64,000 nucleotides of DNA, from assembly GCF_900177515.1 (NCBI RefSeq), contig NZ_FXAK01000007.1, positions 976,501 through 1,040,500 of the forward strand, written 5' to 3'. The position numbers and the translations under genes are program-made. This stretch comes from Azospirillum oryzae. GTDB taxonomy: Bacteria > Pseudomonadota > Alphaproteobacteria > Azospirillales > Azospirillaceae. Positions 30,691-39,697 of this stretch are shown piece after piece; position 1 is the first letter of the stretch, and the number at the start of each line of letters is the position of its first letter. Under the pieces are notes generated by a model. That model was not told the origin of the DNA. It did no database searches and worked only from the letters and a program-made list of their open reading frames with translations.

Positions 30691-32376
30691 TCACGCCGCC
30701 TTCACCCCGCTCAGGAAGCTCTCCACCTCCTGGCGCAGGCGGGTGGATTCGGTGCTTAGATGGTCGGCGACGCTGCGGACTTCGCCGGCGGCGCGGCCGG
30801 TTTCGCCGGCGGCGCGGGTGACGCCGACGATGTTGCTGGTCACCTGCTGGGTGCCCTGGGCCGCTTCCTGGACGTTGCGGCTGATCTCCTGGGTCGCCGC
30901 GCTCTGCTGTTCCACCGCCGAGGCGATGGTCGCGGAGATCTGGCTGATCTCCGTGATGATGCGGCCGATCTCCTCGATTGCCGACACCGCCTCGCGGGTC
31001 GCGCCCTGGATGGTGGCGATCTGGCCGGTGATGTCCTCCGTCGCCTTCGCCGTCTGGTTGGCCAGGCTCTTCACCTCGCTCGCCACCACCGCAAAGCCTT
31101 TGCCCGCCTCACCGGCGCGGGCCGCCTCGATCGTGGCGTTGAGCGCCAGCAGGTTGGTCTGCGCCGCGATGTTGTTGATGAGGTCCACCACCTCGCCGAT
31201 CTTCTGCGCGCCGTCGGCAAGGCCGGACACGACGCCGTTGGCCCGGCTGGCGCCGCTGACCGCCTGTTCGGCGACGCGGGTCGACTGCGAGACCTGACGG
31301 CCGATCTCGGCGATGGAGGAGGAAAGTTCCTCCGCCGCGGCGGCGACGGTCTGGACGTTGGCGGAGGCCTGTTCGGCGGCCGAGGCCACCGTGGTGCTCT
31401 GGCGGTTGGTCTCGTCGGCGGTGCTGGTCAGCGTGCCGGCCGACTGCTGCATCTGGGTCGCGGCACCCGACAGGCTCTGCACCACTGCGGTCACATTGCC
31501 TTCGAAGGCGCGCATCAGCTCCTCCAGCCGGGCGGTGCGGCGGGCCTTGGCCTCTTCCTCGGCGCGCTGGGCGGCGGTGAGGCGGTCGGCCTCGATGGCG
31601 TTGCGCTTGAAGACGTCGACCGCGTCGGCCATGGCGCCGACTTCGTCCCTGCGGCCGACGCCGGGCACCTCGACCGCGCGGTCGCCGCCGGCCAGACGGC
31701 CCATGGCGGCGGTCATCGCGACGATGGGCGTGGCGATGGCCCCGCGCAGGATCATGCCGGCGGTCACCGCGACCAGCACGGAAACCAGCGCGCCGGCGAT
31801 GGCGGTGAGATAGCCGGTCGAGAAGGCGGCCTTCTGTTCGTCCTTGCGCAGGGTCAGCAGCGCACGCTCCGCATCCCCAATTTGGCGGACCAGCGTGCGG
31901 ACATTGTCCATCGAGGCCTTGCCCAGCGCCTTCGCTTCCATCGCGCGGGCTTCCTCGCGCGTTTCGGCCTTGGACATCAGGGCGATTTCCTTTTCCGCCA
32001 CGGTCTGGCGCCAGCTGGCGGCGTGCCTGCGCAAATCCTCCAGCCGGGCCTGCTGCTGCGGATTGTCGGCGGTCAGCGACTTCACCTCCGCCATGGCGCG
32101 GTCGAACGCCTCTTCACCCTTGCGATAAGGCTCCAGGAAAGCCTGGTCGCCGCTGACCAGATAGCCGCGCAATCCGGTCTCCTGGTCGACCATGGCCGCC
32201 AGCGCCGCGTCGGTGGTCTGGATCACGCGGTAGGTGTGGATCGTCCAGCCGATGGAGGATTGGATGGACGACAGCGTGACGTAGTTGGCAAAGCTGATCG
32301 CGCCGATGATGACGATCAGCGCGGCGAAGGCCGTCAGCAGCTTTCCGCCGATTCGGAGATTGATGAACCAGGACAT
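30691..32376 (-). CDS. Methyl-accepting chemotaxis protein with CHASE3-like sensor
   Basis: A 561-aa transmembrane receptor. TM1 is near residues 10-32 ([22 protein letters not shown]) and TM2 near 190-210 ([21 protein letters not shown]). The periplasmic region includes [22 protein letters not shown], the CHASE3 signature. HAMP follows, then a signalling domain with [20 protein letters not shown] and a C-terminal [15 protein letters not shown] tail. Start ATG 32376 gives a standard N-terminus ([13 protein letters not shown]). Ligand unknown. Confidence 0.94.
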   Translation of the reverse strand: MSWFINLRIGGKLLTAFAALIVIIGAISFANYVTLSSIQSSIGWTIHTYRVIQTTDAALAAMVDQETGLRGYLVSGDQAFLEPYRKGEEAFDRAMAEVKSLTADNPQQQARLEDLRRHAASWRQTVAEKEIALMSKAETREEARAMEAKALGKASMDNVRTLVRQIGDAERALLTLRKDEQKAAFSTGYLTAIAGALVSVLVAVTAGMILRGAIATPIVAMTAAMGRLAGGDRAVEVPGVGRRDEVGAMADAVDVFKRNAIEADRLTAAQRAEEEAKARRTARLEELMRAFEGNVTAVVQSLSGAATQMQQSAGTLTSTADETNRQSTTVASAAEQASANVQTVAAAAEELSSSIAEIGRQVSQSTRVAEQAVSGASRANGVVSGLADGAQKIGEVVDLINNIAAQTNLLALNATIEAARAGEAGKGFAVVASEVKSLANQTAKATEDITGQIATIQGATREAVSAIEEIGRIITEISQISATIASAVEQQSAATQEISRNVQEAAQGTQQVTSNIVGVTRAAGETGRAAGEVRSVADHLSTESTRLRQEVESFLSGVKAA

Positions 32377-32703
32377 TTCTTGCGCCTCATGTGACCGGAC
32401 GGGCTTGTCATTCGCGCGGACAGTGGCCTTGCCTCGCGGAGTCGCATCCAATCGGGTGAGTGTCTAACCCGTTCGAATGCAACACCTGATACGGCAGGAA
32501 TTCCGATTTCGATCATCGAAAATTTTACGTATGACGAAATCTTCTGTCTGTCACACAAGGCCTATACCCGCCTTGCAAACAAAGCGTTAACGCCCCGAGG
32601 TTGTTCTACCGATGGTAACGGGATGGGGCGTCGCTATTGCCTCTGCGCGCATGCGGCTTGGGGACGCAGCAACCTGTGCATATCGAAAGACCGCTTTTTG
32701 CGG
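32377..32703. promoter_or_regulatory. MCP upstream region with a 15-bp palindrome
   Basis: About 330 bp without a gene. It is AT-richer than its surroundings and contains TTTCGATCATCGAAA (32507-32521), a perfect odd-centred palindrome 130 bp upstream of the leftward receptor gene; a regulator site is plausible. A distant inverted pair ACGCCCC / GGGGCGT near 32591-32634 may belong to a small hairpin. No RNA gene was recognised. Confidence 0.4.
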
Positions 32704-33195
32704 TCAGCGACGCAGCCGCATGTCGATGTGCGGAATGCCGAAGTCGTCGTAGGGTTCGGTGACCCGAGCGAACCCGAAGCTGCCGTAGAAGCGCTCCAGA
32801 TAGAGCTGTGCGCCGATCAGCACGTCGCGGCCGGGCCAGCGTTCCGACAGCACCGCCAGAGATTCCGCGACCAACGCCCGCCCCAGCCCGGTGGAGCGTT
32901 GCGACGGGTCCACCGCCAGCCGGCCGAAGGAAACCGTCGCGTCACGACCCCCGGGATCGGAGATCTCGCCATCCGGGCCAAGGCAGCGGGCGCAGCCGAC
33001 GATGGCGCCGGCGTTGTCCACCGCGATCAGGTGAAGCGCCCCGGGGTCGCGGCCGTCGATGTCGGGATAGGGGCAAGCCTGCTCGACCACGAACACGCGG
33101 CTGCGCAGGGCCAGCAGGTCGTGCAGTTCGTTCAGCGACAGGGCGTCGAAGGCGACGCGGCGGATCGGTGGGCGGCGGATCGTCGAAGTGGACAT
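32704..33195 (-). CDS. GNAT-family N-acetyltransferase (ElaA-like)
   Basis: A 163-aa acetyltransferase. The region LLALRSRVFVVEQACPYPDIDGRDPGALHLIA is typical of ElaA-like members, followed by the acetyl-CoA binding motif A (GRLAVDPSQRSTGLGRALVAESL, R/Q-x2-G-x-G/A pattern) and a C-terminal AQLYLERFYGSFGF segment. The acceptor substrate is unknown. It is 13 bp from the next leftward gene upstream and may share its mRNA. Confidence 0.88.
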   Translation of the reverse strand: MSTSTIRRPPIRRVAFDALSLNELHDLLALRSRVFVVEQACPYPDIDGRDPGALHLIAVDNAGAIVGCARCLGPDGEISDPGGRDATVSFGRLAVDPSQRSTGLGRALVAESLAVLSERWPGRDVLIGAQLYLERFYGSFGFARVTEPYDDFGIPHIDMRLRR

Positions 33196-33208
33196 TTCGG
33201 CGGACTGC

Positions 33209-33619
33209 TCAGGCGATCGCGTTGCGGATCATGTAGTCGGCGATGTCCTTGGGCTTGACCTTGACCTCGGTCAGCGGCTCGTCGGCGGTCATCGCCTTGG
33301 CGACCAGCAGGCTGTTCTGCACGTTGGTCAGGGTGATGCGGTAGATACCGGCCGCCCCCTTCAGGCGCGGGTAATAGGTGGGGTCGATCACCTTCTCGCG
33401 CCGGCCGAGCCGTGCCAGCGCGCCGTCCTCGTCGAGATCCTCGACCTCTTTCGACTGGACCAGCTTCCAGTCGGATTCGCCACCCCAGCCGGCGGCGACG
33501 GCGGCCTTCACCGCCGCCTCGTCTTCCGCGACGCCCAGCTTGTAGATGTGCTTACCCTGGCCGACGTCGGACGCCCATTTGGTCAGGGCGGCGCTGCGCG
33601 CGACATAGACGACGGGCAT
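33209..33619 (-). CDS. Hypothetical protein (136 aa)
   Basis: I do not recognise this protein. It is soluble, with a beta/alpha pattern (MPVVYVARSAALTKWASDVG; HIYKLGVAEDEAAVKAAVAAGWGGESDWKLVQ; AAGIYRITLTNVQNSLLVAKAM). The N-terminal 60 residues resemble small proteins that pair a locus tag-like VYVARS start with a GGxSDWKLV core, seen in Rhodospirillales. Composition matches core genes. It lies directly upstream (in transcription) of the acetyltransferase gene. Confidence 0.7.
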   Translation of the reverse strand: MPVVYVARSAALTKWASDVGQGKHIYKLGVAEDEAAVKAAVAAGWGGESDWKLVQSKEVEDLDEDGALARLGRREKVIDPTYYPRLKGAAGIYRITLTNVQNSLLVAKAMTADEPLTEVKVKPKDIADYMIRNAIA

Positions 33620-33658
33620 GACGACTCGATCCTCCCGGCACAGGCTGTTGGAGTTGCG

Positions 33659-34078
33659 TTATTGCAGCGACGATTGGCGGGCGATGGGCGTGATCAGGAT
33701 GCGGCTGACGACATCCTTGCCGAACATGGCGATCACCGATTCGTCGATCCGGCGGCGCAGGGCTGGGACGTTCGCGATGTTGCCGCGGACGATCCATCCC
33801 TCGTCGATGCCCTTGTAGATGGCGGTCAGGATGGCGTCGTGCAGGCGGGGGATGCTCAACTGCACCTCGCCCAGCTTCAGCGCGTCACCGATTTCCAGGT
33901 TCACTTCGACCTGGGTGTATTTCTCGATCCGGCCGGCATTCACCACCGGGACCATCAGCGGCTTGATCCGCACCGACGGGGGCAGGGCGCCCGGCGCCCC
34001 TTCGTTCGCGGCGGCCGGCAACGCCGACGGCAGGGTCAGGAACAGGGCAAGGCAGAGGGCAGGCAGAAAGCCGCGCAT
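33659..34078 (-). CDS. Exported FliL-like protein
   Basis: A 139-aa protein with a signal peptide (FLPALCLALFLTLPSALPAAANE). The mature part, VRIKPLMVPVVNAGRIEKYTQVEVNLEIGD ... AILTAIYKGIDEG, aligns by eye with the protein at 42045-42500 and has the strand/helix pattern of FliL periplasmic domains. There are no flagellar genes nearby. ATG 34078 was chosen because it gives a proper signal peptide. It may act at the membrane; the actual role is unknown. Confidence 0.75.
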   Translation of the reverse strand: MRGFLPALCLALFLTLPSALPAAANEGAPGALPPSVRIKPLMVPVVNAGRIEKYTQVEVNLEIGDALKLGEVQLSIPRLHDAILTAIYKGIDEGWIVRGNIANVPALRRRIDESVIAMFGKDVVSRILITPIARQSSLQ

Positions 34079-34193
34079 GACAGACACCGCGAAGGACCGG
34101 ATGGCTGGGATGCTACCGGTCCGACGCGGCGGTTGCAACCGCCGCCCGGGCCTTTGACGGACCCGGGGGCGATTGGTCACGGTCTGGCGGGGA

Positions 34194-34706
34194 TCAGGCG
34201 GCCTTCTTGCCGCTGGCGGCGATCGCCTTCTTGTTGACGTCGCCGATGGCCAGCTTGTTCAGCAGCGTGTCGGTGTCCTTTTCCTCCTGCAGCGTCTCGT
34301 CCAGCAGTTGCGCCACCTTGTCGAGGCCGCAGGCGGTGGCATAGGCGTGGAGCGTGCCGTAGCTGGCGATCTCGTAATGCTCCACCTTCTGGGCGGCGGC
34401 AATCAGGGCGGCGTCCTGAACCTCGGGCGCCAGACCCATCTCGAGGATTTCCTGCGCCTCGCTGATCAGCCCTTCCATCGCGTCGCAATGCTTGCCGCGG
34501 GGGCGGGTGTCCATTTCCTCGAACACCTGCTGCAGTCGCTCGATCTGGCCGTTGGTCTGTTCCAGATGGGTCTCGAAGGCCTTGCGCAGCTGGTCGGAGC
34601 TGGCGGCCCTGGCCATCTTGGGCAGGGCCTTCGCGATCTGCTTCTCGGCGTGGTAGATGTCGCGAAGATCCTCGATCAGCAGATCCTGCATCGTCTTGGC
34701 GGCCAT
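34194..34706 (-). CDS. Ferritin-like DUF892 protein (YciE/YciF family)
   Basis: A 170-aa four-helix protein. MQDLLIEDLRDIYHAEKQIAKALPKMA contains the E-x-x-D and H residues used for the di-metal site in this family, and VEHYEIASYGTLHAYA carries the second set. The C-terminus is Lys/Ala-rich. YciE/YciF proteins are expressed under osmotic or general stress; the exact function is unknown. ATG 34706 fixes the family-typical start. Confidence 0.88.
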   Translation of the reverse strand: MAAKTMQDLLIEDLRDIYHAEKQIAKALPKMARAASSDQLRKAFETHLEQTNGQIERLQQVFEEMDTRPRGKHCDAMEGLISEAQEILEMGLAPEVQDAALIAAAQKVEHYEIASYGTLHAYATACGLDKVAQLLDETLQEEKDTDTLLNKLAIGDVNKKAIAASGKKAA

Positions 34707-34845
34707 TATGATGGTCCTTCCTCGCTGTGGGTGTTGGCGGAGCGGGGCTCCTGCGCGCCGAATGGCAGCGGGAACAACAGTGGCGGCCACCGGGCGTTGC
34801 GGTCTCGAACGGGGATCGGCCTTCGGATAGGGGAGGGGACGGATC

Positions 34846-35100
34846 ATGACGGCAACGGGCGGCGACGGCGAGGTGCTTTTCGAATTCCAGCGGGTCGGCA
34901 GCTATCTCAGGGTCACCGCCATCGACGCGAAGACGGGCGTCGAGGTGACGGTGGCCGGCCCGGCGACCGGCAGCCAGGAGCTGCTGAAGCGGACGGCGAT
35001 CAACAAGCTGCGCTTCGTCCAGAACAAGAATGCGGAAGGCGGAAGCCCGGCCGGTGGTGCGGGCAAGCCTGGGCCGAAAGGTCGCGGCGGCCTTTACTGA
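34846..35100 (+). CDS. Small conserved-looking protein (84 aa)
   Basis: An 84-aa soluble protein: a single beta-rich domain (EVLFEFQRVGSYLRVTAIDAKTGVEVTVAGPA) followed by a helix (SQELLKRTAINKLRFVQNKN) and a Gly/Lys/Pro-rich tail. Similar short proteins occur in Rhodospirillales (DUF6898-like, from memory). It starts 139 bp from the divergent DUF892 gene. Function unknown. Confidence 0.7.
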   Translation: MTATGGDGEVLFEFQRVGSYLRVTAIDAKTGVEVTVAGPATGSQELLKRTAINKLRFVQNKNAEGGSPAGGAGKPGPKGRGGLY

Positions 35101-35142
35101 CCGGCTGTTGTTGGCCGGCTGTTGTTGGCGGGCTGTTGTTGA
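35101..35142. repeat. Three tandem 14-bp repeats
   Basis: CCGGCTGTTGTTGG occurs twice exactly (35101-35114, 35115-35128) and once with two changes (35129-35142), starting at the base after the stop codon of the 84-aa gene. It is a likely strain-variable minisatellite. Confidence 0.85.
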
Positions 35143-35516
35143 CCGGCCGGGGCCTGCCAAAGAAAACGCGCCGCCGGACGGGGCCGGGCGGCGCGGATCG
35201 AAGTCTGGCTTTTGCTGATGGTGAGCGCCGGCATGCCTCCGCCGGCAACCCCGCATGGGACATGGCCGCAATGGACATGGTCCAAGGCCGGATCGCCGGT
35301 CGTAGAGCGAACCGCTCGACCCAGACAGTAGACCTATGCCTGCCCGTTGGCACTGGCGCAGGGGGTGTAACGCTTGTAGAACCGCGCATCTCTGAACGAA
35401 TGGCGCATAGAAATGGCCCTTCTCGCGCGCCGCCACGGCGGGGATGCGAAGAATGGTTCCGGCCGGTCTCAGGCCGGCTTTCGGACAGAGGAACGAAACA
35501 CCAGGGGATCGAGGCC
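35143..35516. other. Intergenic region without recognised gene
   Basis: About 370 bases between the 84-aa gene and the exported Cys-containing protein. Long overlapping frames exist on both strands because of high GC content, but none has a ribosome site or protein-like composition. No RNA gene was recognised. Confidence 0.4.
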
Positions 35517-35999
35517 ATGGTTGGTGTGAGGGCGCTTCGTGTGACGGCTTTCCTGCGCGTGTCGGTGATGTCGGCGGTCGTGACGGCAACCGCCTTGACG
35601 GCGGCCCTTCCGGTGCTGGCCACCGTGCGGACGGCAACCGCCGCGACCTCGCAGAAGCCGGGCCACGGGACGCAGGATCATGGCGGCCGGACTGCCGCGC
35701 CCGCCGCACCGTCGCCGGGTACGCAGGCCGGCGGGGCGGCATCGACGGCGCCCCAGCCCACCACCCCGGCAGCGGGCTGCCTGAAGCCGGACGTGCCGCT
35801 GTGCATGGACGACCAGTCGACCTTCCTCAGTGCCGACAAGATGTCGTCCTGTCAGGGCGAGGTGAAGGAGTATGTCGACAAGTCGATGGCCTACCTGACC
35901 TGCCTGAATGAAGAGAATGTGGCGACCGGGCGGGAACTGAGCCGCAATGTCGACCGGTTCAACTGCCGCCTGTCGGGCCGCAAGGGCTGCGCCAACTGA
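35517..35999 (+). CDS. Exported Cys-containing protein of unknown function
   Basis: A 160-aa precursor with an N-terminal hydrophobic signal (FLRVSVMSAVVTATALTAALPVLA). A low-complexity Ala/Pro/Gly/Thr linker follows, then a short C-terminal domain with six cysteines (CLKPDVPLC, SSCQGEVKEYVDK, YLTCLNEEN, FNCRLSGRKGC). The cysteines suggest a disulphide-stabilised periplasmic domain. The ATG at 35517 follows AGGGGATCGAGG. No family recognised. Confidence 0.7.
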   Translation: MVGVRALRVTAFLRVSVMSAVVTATALTAALPVLATVRTATAATSQKPGHGTQDHGGRTAAPAAPSPGTQAGGAASTAPQPTTPAAGCLKPDVPLCMDDQSTFLSADKMSSCQGEVKEYVDKSMAYLTCLNEENVATGRELSRNVDRFNCRLSGRKGCAN

Positions 36000-36230
36000 G
36001 CCTGGGCCAATCGGGGCGGCGTCGCCTGGGGCCATGGCCGCCGGGATGCGGCGAGACGGCTGCGATGTCGGCTTTGGTCGGTTTGTCGCAACTGGCGGGG
36101 GTGACCGACTTGCCTCTCGTCAACCAATCCGATGGCTTTGCCGCCGTTCCGACCGCTTTGCCATCGTTCTGACATGCACACGGGCCGCATCCCCTGGGAC
36201 CGGCCCGCGTTGCATACGGACTTTACACGA

Positions 36231-36674
36231 TCAGCCTGCCTTGCGGCGGGTCTGGCGGCCGGAGCTGCGGCCGAGGCCGATGCGCTTGGCGAATTCCGAA
36301 CGCTGGGCGGCATAGTTCGGCGCGACCATCGGATAGTCGGGCGGAAGTCCCCAGCGGGAGCGGTACTCGTCCGGCGACATGTTGTAGGTCGAGCGAAGGT
36401 GCCGCTTGAGCATCTTCAGCTTCTTCCCGTCTTCCAGACAGACGATGTATTCGGGCGTCACCGACTTGCGAATCGGAACGGCAGGCTTCAGCGGTTCCGC
36501 CGCGACCTCGCGCGGCTGACCATTCAGGCCAGTCAGCGACGAGTAGACCGTATTGATCACATCGGGGATTTGCTGAGCAGGCAACACGTTCTTGCTGACA
36601 TACGCCGATACGATGTCGGCGGTCATCCGCAGCAGCGCATTGTCCGGTACATCGGCGCGAAGCTGGTCGCTCAT
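36231..36674 (-). CDS. MucR/Ros family zinc-finger transcriptional regulator
   Basis: A 147-aa regulator of the MucR/Ros family, which act as H-NS-like binders of AT-rich promoters and control exopolysaccharide, motility and cell-cycle genes in alphaproteobacteria. The signature YIVCLEDGKKLKMLKRHL, then YNMSPDEYRSRWGLPPDYPMVAPNYAAQRS, is nearly invariant in the family. The N-terminal half drives oligomerisation. ATG 36674 is selected; the upstream 43-codon extension is not family-like. Confidence 0.93.
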   Translation of the reverse strand: MSDQLRADVPDNALLRMTADIVSAYVSKNVLPAQQIPDVINTVYSSLTGLNGQPREVAAEPLKPAVPIRKSVTPEYIVCLEDGKKLKMLKRHLRSTYNMSPDEYRSRWGLPPDYPMVAPNYAAQRSEFAKRIGLGRSSGRQTRRKAG

Positions 36675-37261
36675 TGCACTGTGTCCTGGTTTTTCATTTG
36701 TCCGTACGAACCAAGTTGCATACCGTGATTTGGGTGTCAATATAATTTCGGCAAGCTCCAAATTAGTTGCTCTTGGCTGCCAGAACAAAGGAACGCGGTG
36801 CAAATCAGCCTTCGCTGAAAATCGTTGCGCGGTTGTGGCTGTGCCGCGGCTTTAGCGGCGGTCTAGTAAGCCGGGGCTTGTGATTTTCCGCCGAGTCCGC
36901 CGCGGCAATTGGGCGATTTCCCGCTCCTATAACGAACCGGCTATTTCCCTTGTTTCGGCTTCTCGGCAACGCAGAGGTGAAATCCATCTCCAAACCTTCG
37001 CGGTGGTGGGGTGCCATGGTTCGGCACGGGCCGGAAGCCGGGAGGCGCGACCTGCGTCTCCGCGTCACTGCGTCGCCGCGTCTCCCGCCGCGGCCGGAGG
37101 GGGCGCCGGACTTGGCCCCGGAGTTAGCTATGCATCCATGTCATGGTGTGGCAGTGGCGGGCGGCACCGACATCTGGTAGGGTGCGGGCGTCTTTCGCCG
37201 CATTGCCGGCGCTGTCGTCGTTTGTGCATCCGCTACCGCACGCACCGGAGTTTTTGCCGTC
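36675..37261. promoter_or_regulatory. Long divergent upstream region of mucR and rpiB
   Basis: About 590 bp without a convincing gene. The part next to mucR (36690-36790) is AT-rich and contains TTGACA on the minus strand (36735-36740), a possible -35; MucR family genes often regulate themselves at such AT-rich sites. The rpiB-proximal half is GC-rich and featureless to me. Confidence 0.4.
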
Positions 37262-37699
37262 ATGACCGTCCGCACCGTGGCACTCGCTTCCGATCACGCC
37301 GGCTATGAGCTGAAGGCCCAGATCGCCCGGCAACTCGAGGACGCCGGCTACACCGTCCTCGACCTCGGTACCGACGGGCCGGCCTCGGTCGATTACCCGG
37401 ATTTCGCCGCGGCGCTGGCCGCCGCCGTCACCGACGGCCGGGCGCAGCGGGGCGTGCTGATCTGCGGCAGCGGCATCGGCATCAGCATCGCCGCCAACCG
37501 CCATCCCGGCATCCGCGCCGCCCTGGTCCATGACGTGACCACCGCGCGCCTTTCGCGCGAGCACAACGACGCCAACGTGATCGCTCTCGGCGCCCGTGTC
37601 ATCGGGCCGGAGATCGCCAAGGACTGCGTCGACGTCTTCCTGAAGACCGGTTTCGAAGGCGGCGAGCGTCACAGCCGCCGCATCGCCAAGATGGGCTGA
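37262..37699 (+). CDS. rpiB: Ribose 5-phosphate isomerase B
   Basis: Interconverts ribose 5-phosphate and ribulose 5-phosphate in the pentose phosphate pathway. The 145-aa LacA/RpiB-family protein shows VALASDHAGYELK at the N-terminus, the DYPDFA motif and the active-site region RGVLICGSGIGISIAANRHPGIRAALVHD with the catalytic Cys. Followed by glyA at 148 bp, a frequent alphaproteobacterial pairing (rpiB-glyA-nrdR). Confidence 0.95.
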   Translation: MTVRTVALASDHAGYELKAQIARQLEDAGYTVLDLGTDGPASVDYPDFAAALAAAVTDGRAQRGVLICGSGIGISIAANRHPGIRAALVHDVTTARLSREHNDANVIALGARVIGPEIAKDCVDVFLKTGFEGGERHSRRIAKMG

Positions 37700-37847
37700 G
37701 CGCGCCGTCGCGCCGCCTTTTCCTGGCCCCTTATTTGGCCGCCAAGGCCCGCAACCGGGACGCGACAGGGCCCGGAAAGACCCAACGGAAGCCGCCTGAC
37801 CGGGCGTCCGGCCGGCTTCGCGCCCTTCGATCGAGGAACCTTCCGCC

Positions 37848-39149
37848 ATGACCAGCAGCAACACCGCCGAGATCGGCCGCTTCTTCGCCGCCTCGCTCGC
37901 CGAGACCGATCCCGAACTGGCCCGCGCGGTGCGCGACGAGCTGGTCCGCCAGCAGGAGCAGATCGAACTGATCGCGTCCGAGAACATCGTCTCGCAGGCG
38001 GTGCTGGAGGCGCAGGGCTCGGTCCTGACCAACAAGTATGCCGAGGGTTATCCGGGCAAGCGTTACTATGGCGGCTGCGAGTTCGTCGACATCGCCGAGA
38101 ATTTGGCGATCGAGCGCGCCTGCAAGCTGTTCGGCTGCGAGTTCGCCAACGTGCAGCCGAACTCCGGCTCCCAGGCCAACCAGGCGGTGATGCTGGCCCT
38201 GCTGCAGCCCGGCGACTGCGTGCTGGGCATGTCGCTGGCCGCCGGCGGCCACCTGACCCATGGCGCGGCGCCCAACATGTCGGGCAAGTGGTTCAAGGCG
38301 GTGCAGTACGGCGTCCGCAAGGACGACCACCTGATCGACTTCGATCAGGTCGAGGCGCTGGCCCGCGAGCACAAGCCGAAGCTGATCATCGCCGGCGGCT
38401 CCGCCTATCCGCGCGTTCTGGACTACCAGCGTTTCCGCGCCATCGCGGACGAGGTCGGCGCCTACCTGATGGTGGACATCGCCCACTATGCCGGCCTGAT
38501 CGCCGGCGGCGTCTATCCGAACCCGTTCCCCTATGCCGACGTGGCCACCACCACCACCCACAAGACCCTGCGCGGCCCGCGCGGCGGCATGGTGATGACC
38601 AACAGCGAAGAGATCGCCAAGAAGATCAACTCGGCGGTGTTCCCCGGCCTGCAGGGCGGCCCGCTGATGCATGTCATCGCCGCCAAGGCCGTCGCCTTCG
38701 CCGAGGCGCTGCGTCCGGAGTTCAAGACCTACGCCCAGGCGGTGGTCGACAACGCCCAGGTGCTGGCCAAGACGCTGATCGGCGGCGGGCTGGACATCGT
38801 GTCGGGCGGCACCGACAGCCACATCGTGCTGGTCGACCTGCGTCCGAAGAACCTGACCGGCAAGGCGGCGGAAGCCAGCCTGGAGCATGCCGGCATGACC
38901 TGCAACAAGAACGGCGTGCCGTTCGACCCGCAGAAGCCGATGATCACCTCCGGCGTCCGTCTGGGCAGCCCGGCGGCGACCACCCGCGGCTTCGGCACCG
39001 CCGAGTTCAAACAGGTCGGCGAGATGATCGTCGAGACGCTGGACGGGCTGGCTGCCAGCAACTCCGGCGACAACACGGCGGTCGAGGCCGCGATGCGCGA
39101 GCGGGTGCGCGGCCTCTGCCGTCAGTTCCCGATCTATCCGACTCTCTAA
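37848..39149 (+). CDS. glyA: Serine hydroxymethyltransferase
   Basis: PLP enzyme converting serine and THF to glycine and methylene-THF. The 433-aa length is standard. The PLP lysine lies in [52 protein letters not shown] near the N-terminus is highly conserved. It supplies one-carbon units and stands between rpiB and nrdR. Confidence 0.97.
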   Translation: MTSSNTAEIGRFFAASLAETDPELARAVRDELVRQQEQIELIASENIVSQAVLEAQGSVLTNKYAEGYPGKRYYGGCEFVDIAENLAIERACKLFGCEFANVQPNSGSQANQAVMLALLQPGDCVLGMSLAAGGHLTHGAAPNMSGKWFKAVQYGVRKDDHLIDFDQVEALAREHKPKLIIAGGSAYPRVLDYQRFRAIADEVGAYLMVDIAHYAGLIAGGVYPNPFPYADVATTTTHKTLRGPRGGMVMTNSEEIAKKINSAVFPGLQGGPLMHVIAAKAVAFAEALRPEFKTYAQAVVDNAQVLAKTLIGGGLDIVSGGTDSHIVLVDLRPKNLTGKAAEASLEHAGMTCNKNGVPFDPQKPMITSGVRLGSPAATTRGFGTAEFKQVGEMIVETLDGLAASNSGDNTAVEAAMRERVRGLCRQFPIYPTL

Positions 39150-39184
39150 GGCCCGACTCTCTGATCCGATAAGGTGATCGACAG

Positions 39185-39652
39185 ATGCGCTGCCCGTTCT
39201 GCGGAAACGAGGACACCCAGGTCAAGGACTCGCGCCCGACCGAAGACAACTCGGCAATCCGCCGGCGGCGCTTCTGTCCCAGTTGCAGCGCCCGCTTCAC
39301 CACCTTCGAACGCGTCCAGCTGCGCGAGCTGACGGTGGTGAAGAGCAACGGCCAGCGCGAGCCGTTCGACCGCGAGAAGTTGCTGCGGTCGATGAAGATC
39401 GCGCTGCGCAAACGCCCGATCGACGCCGACCGCATCGACCGGGTGGTGAACAGCATGGTCCGCCAGCTTGAGTCTTCCGGCGAGAGCGAAATCCCGTCGA
39501 AGCAGATCGGCGAGAAGATCATGGAGGCGCTGCAGACGATGGATCAGGTCGCCTACATCCGCTACGCCTCCGTCTACAAGGACTTCCGCGAAGCCTCGGA
39601 CTTCAACGAGTTCGTGGAGCAGTTGGCGCCGGAAGCATCGCCGGGGATGTGA
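39185..39652 (+). CDS. nrdR: Transcriptional repressor NrdR
   Basis: Zn-ribbon/ATP-cone repressor of ribonucleotide reductase genes. The 155-aa protein has zinc ligands C3, C6, C31 and C34 (MRCPFCGN ... FCPSC) followed by [17 protein letters not shown] and an ATP-cone ([20 protein letters not shown]). Starts 35 bp after glyA, probably in the same operon. Confidence 0.96.
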   Translation: MRCPFCGNEDTQVKDSRPTEDNSAIRRRRFCPSCSARFTTFERVQLRELTVVKSNGQREPFDREKLLRSMKIALRKRPIDADRIDRVVNSMVRQLESSGESEIPSKQIGEKIMEALQTMDQVAYIRYASVYKDFREASDFNEFVEQLAPEASPGM

Positions 39653-39659
39653 GTGGTCC

Positions 39660-39691
39660 GGTGCGGGGCGGGTGGTTTCCTGCCCCGCACC
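39660..39691. terminator. Hairpin between convergent nrdR and hppA
   Basis: A perfect 10-bp stem (GGTGCGGGGC / GCCCCGCACC) with a 12-nt loop lies just between the two converging genes. There is no strong T-run, so efficiency is uncertain, but position fits a shared terminator. Confidence 0.6.
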
Positions 39692-39697
39692 GACCCT

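Noticed and set aside
34173..35999. 608-codon rightward frame spanning DUF892, the 84-aa gene and beyond
   Set aside because: It runs antisense to DUF892 and through non-coding DNA. Only its end (35517-35999) has a ribosome site and a signal peptide.
37700..37847. Riboswitch upstream of glyA
   Set aside because: The 148-bp spacer is GC-rich but I could not draw a glycine, SAM or THF riboswitch core.
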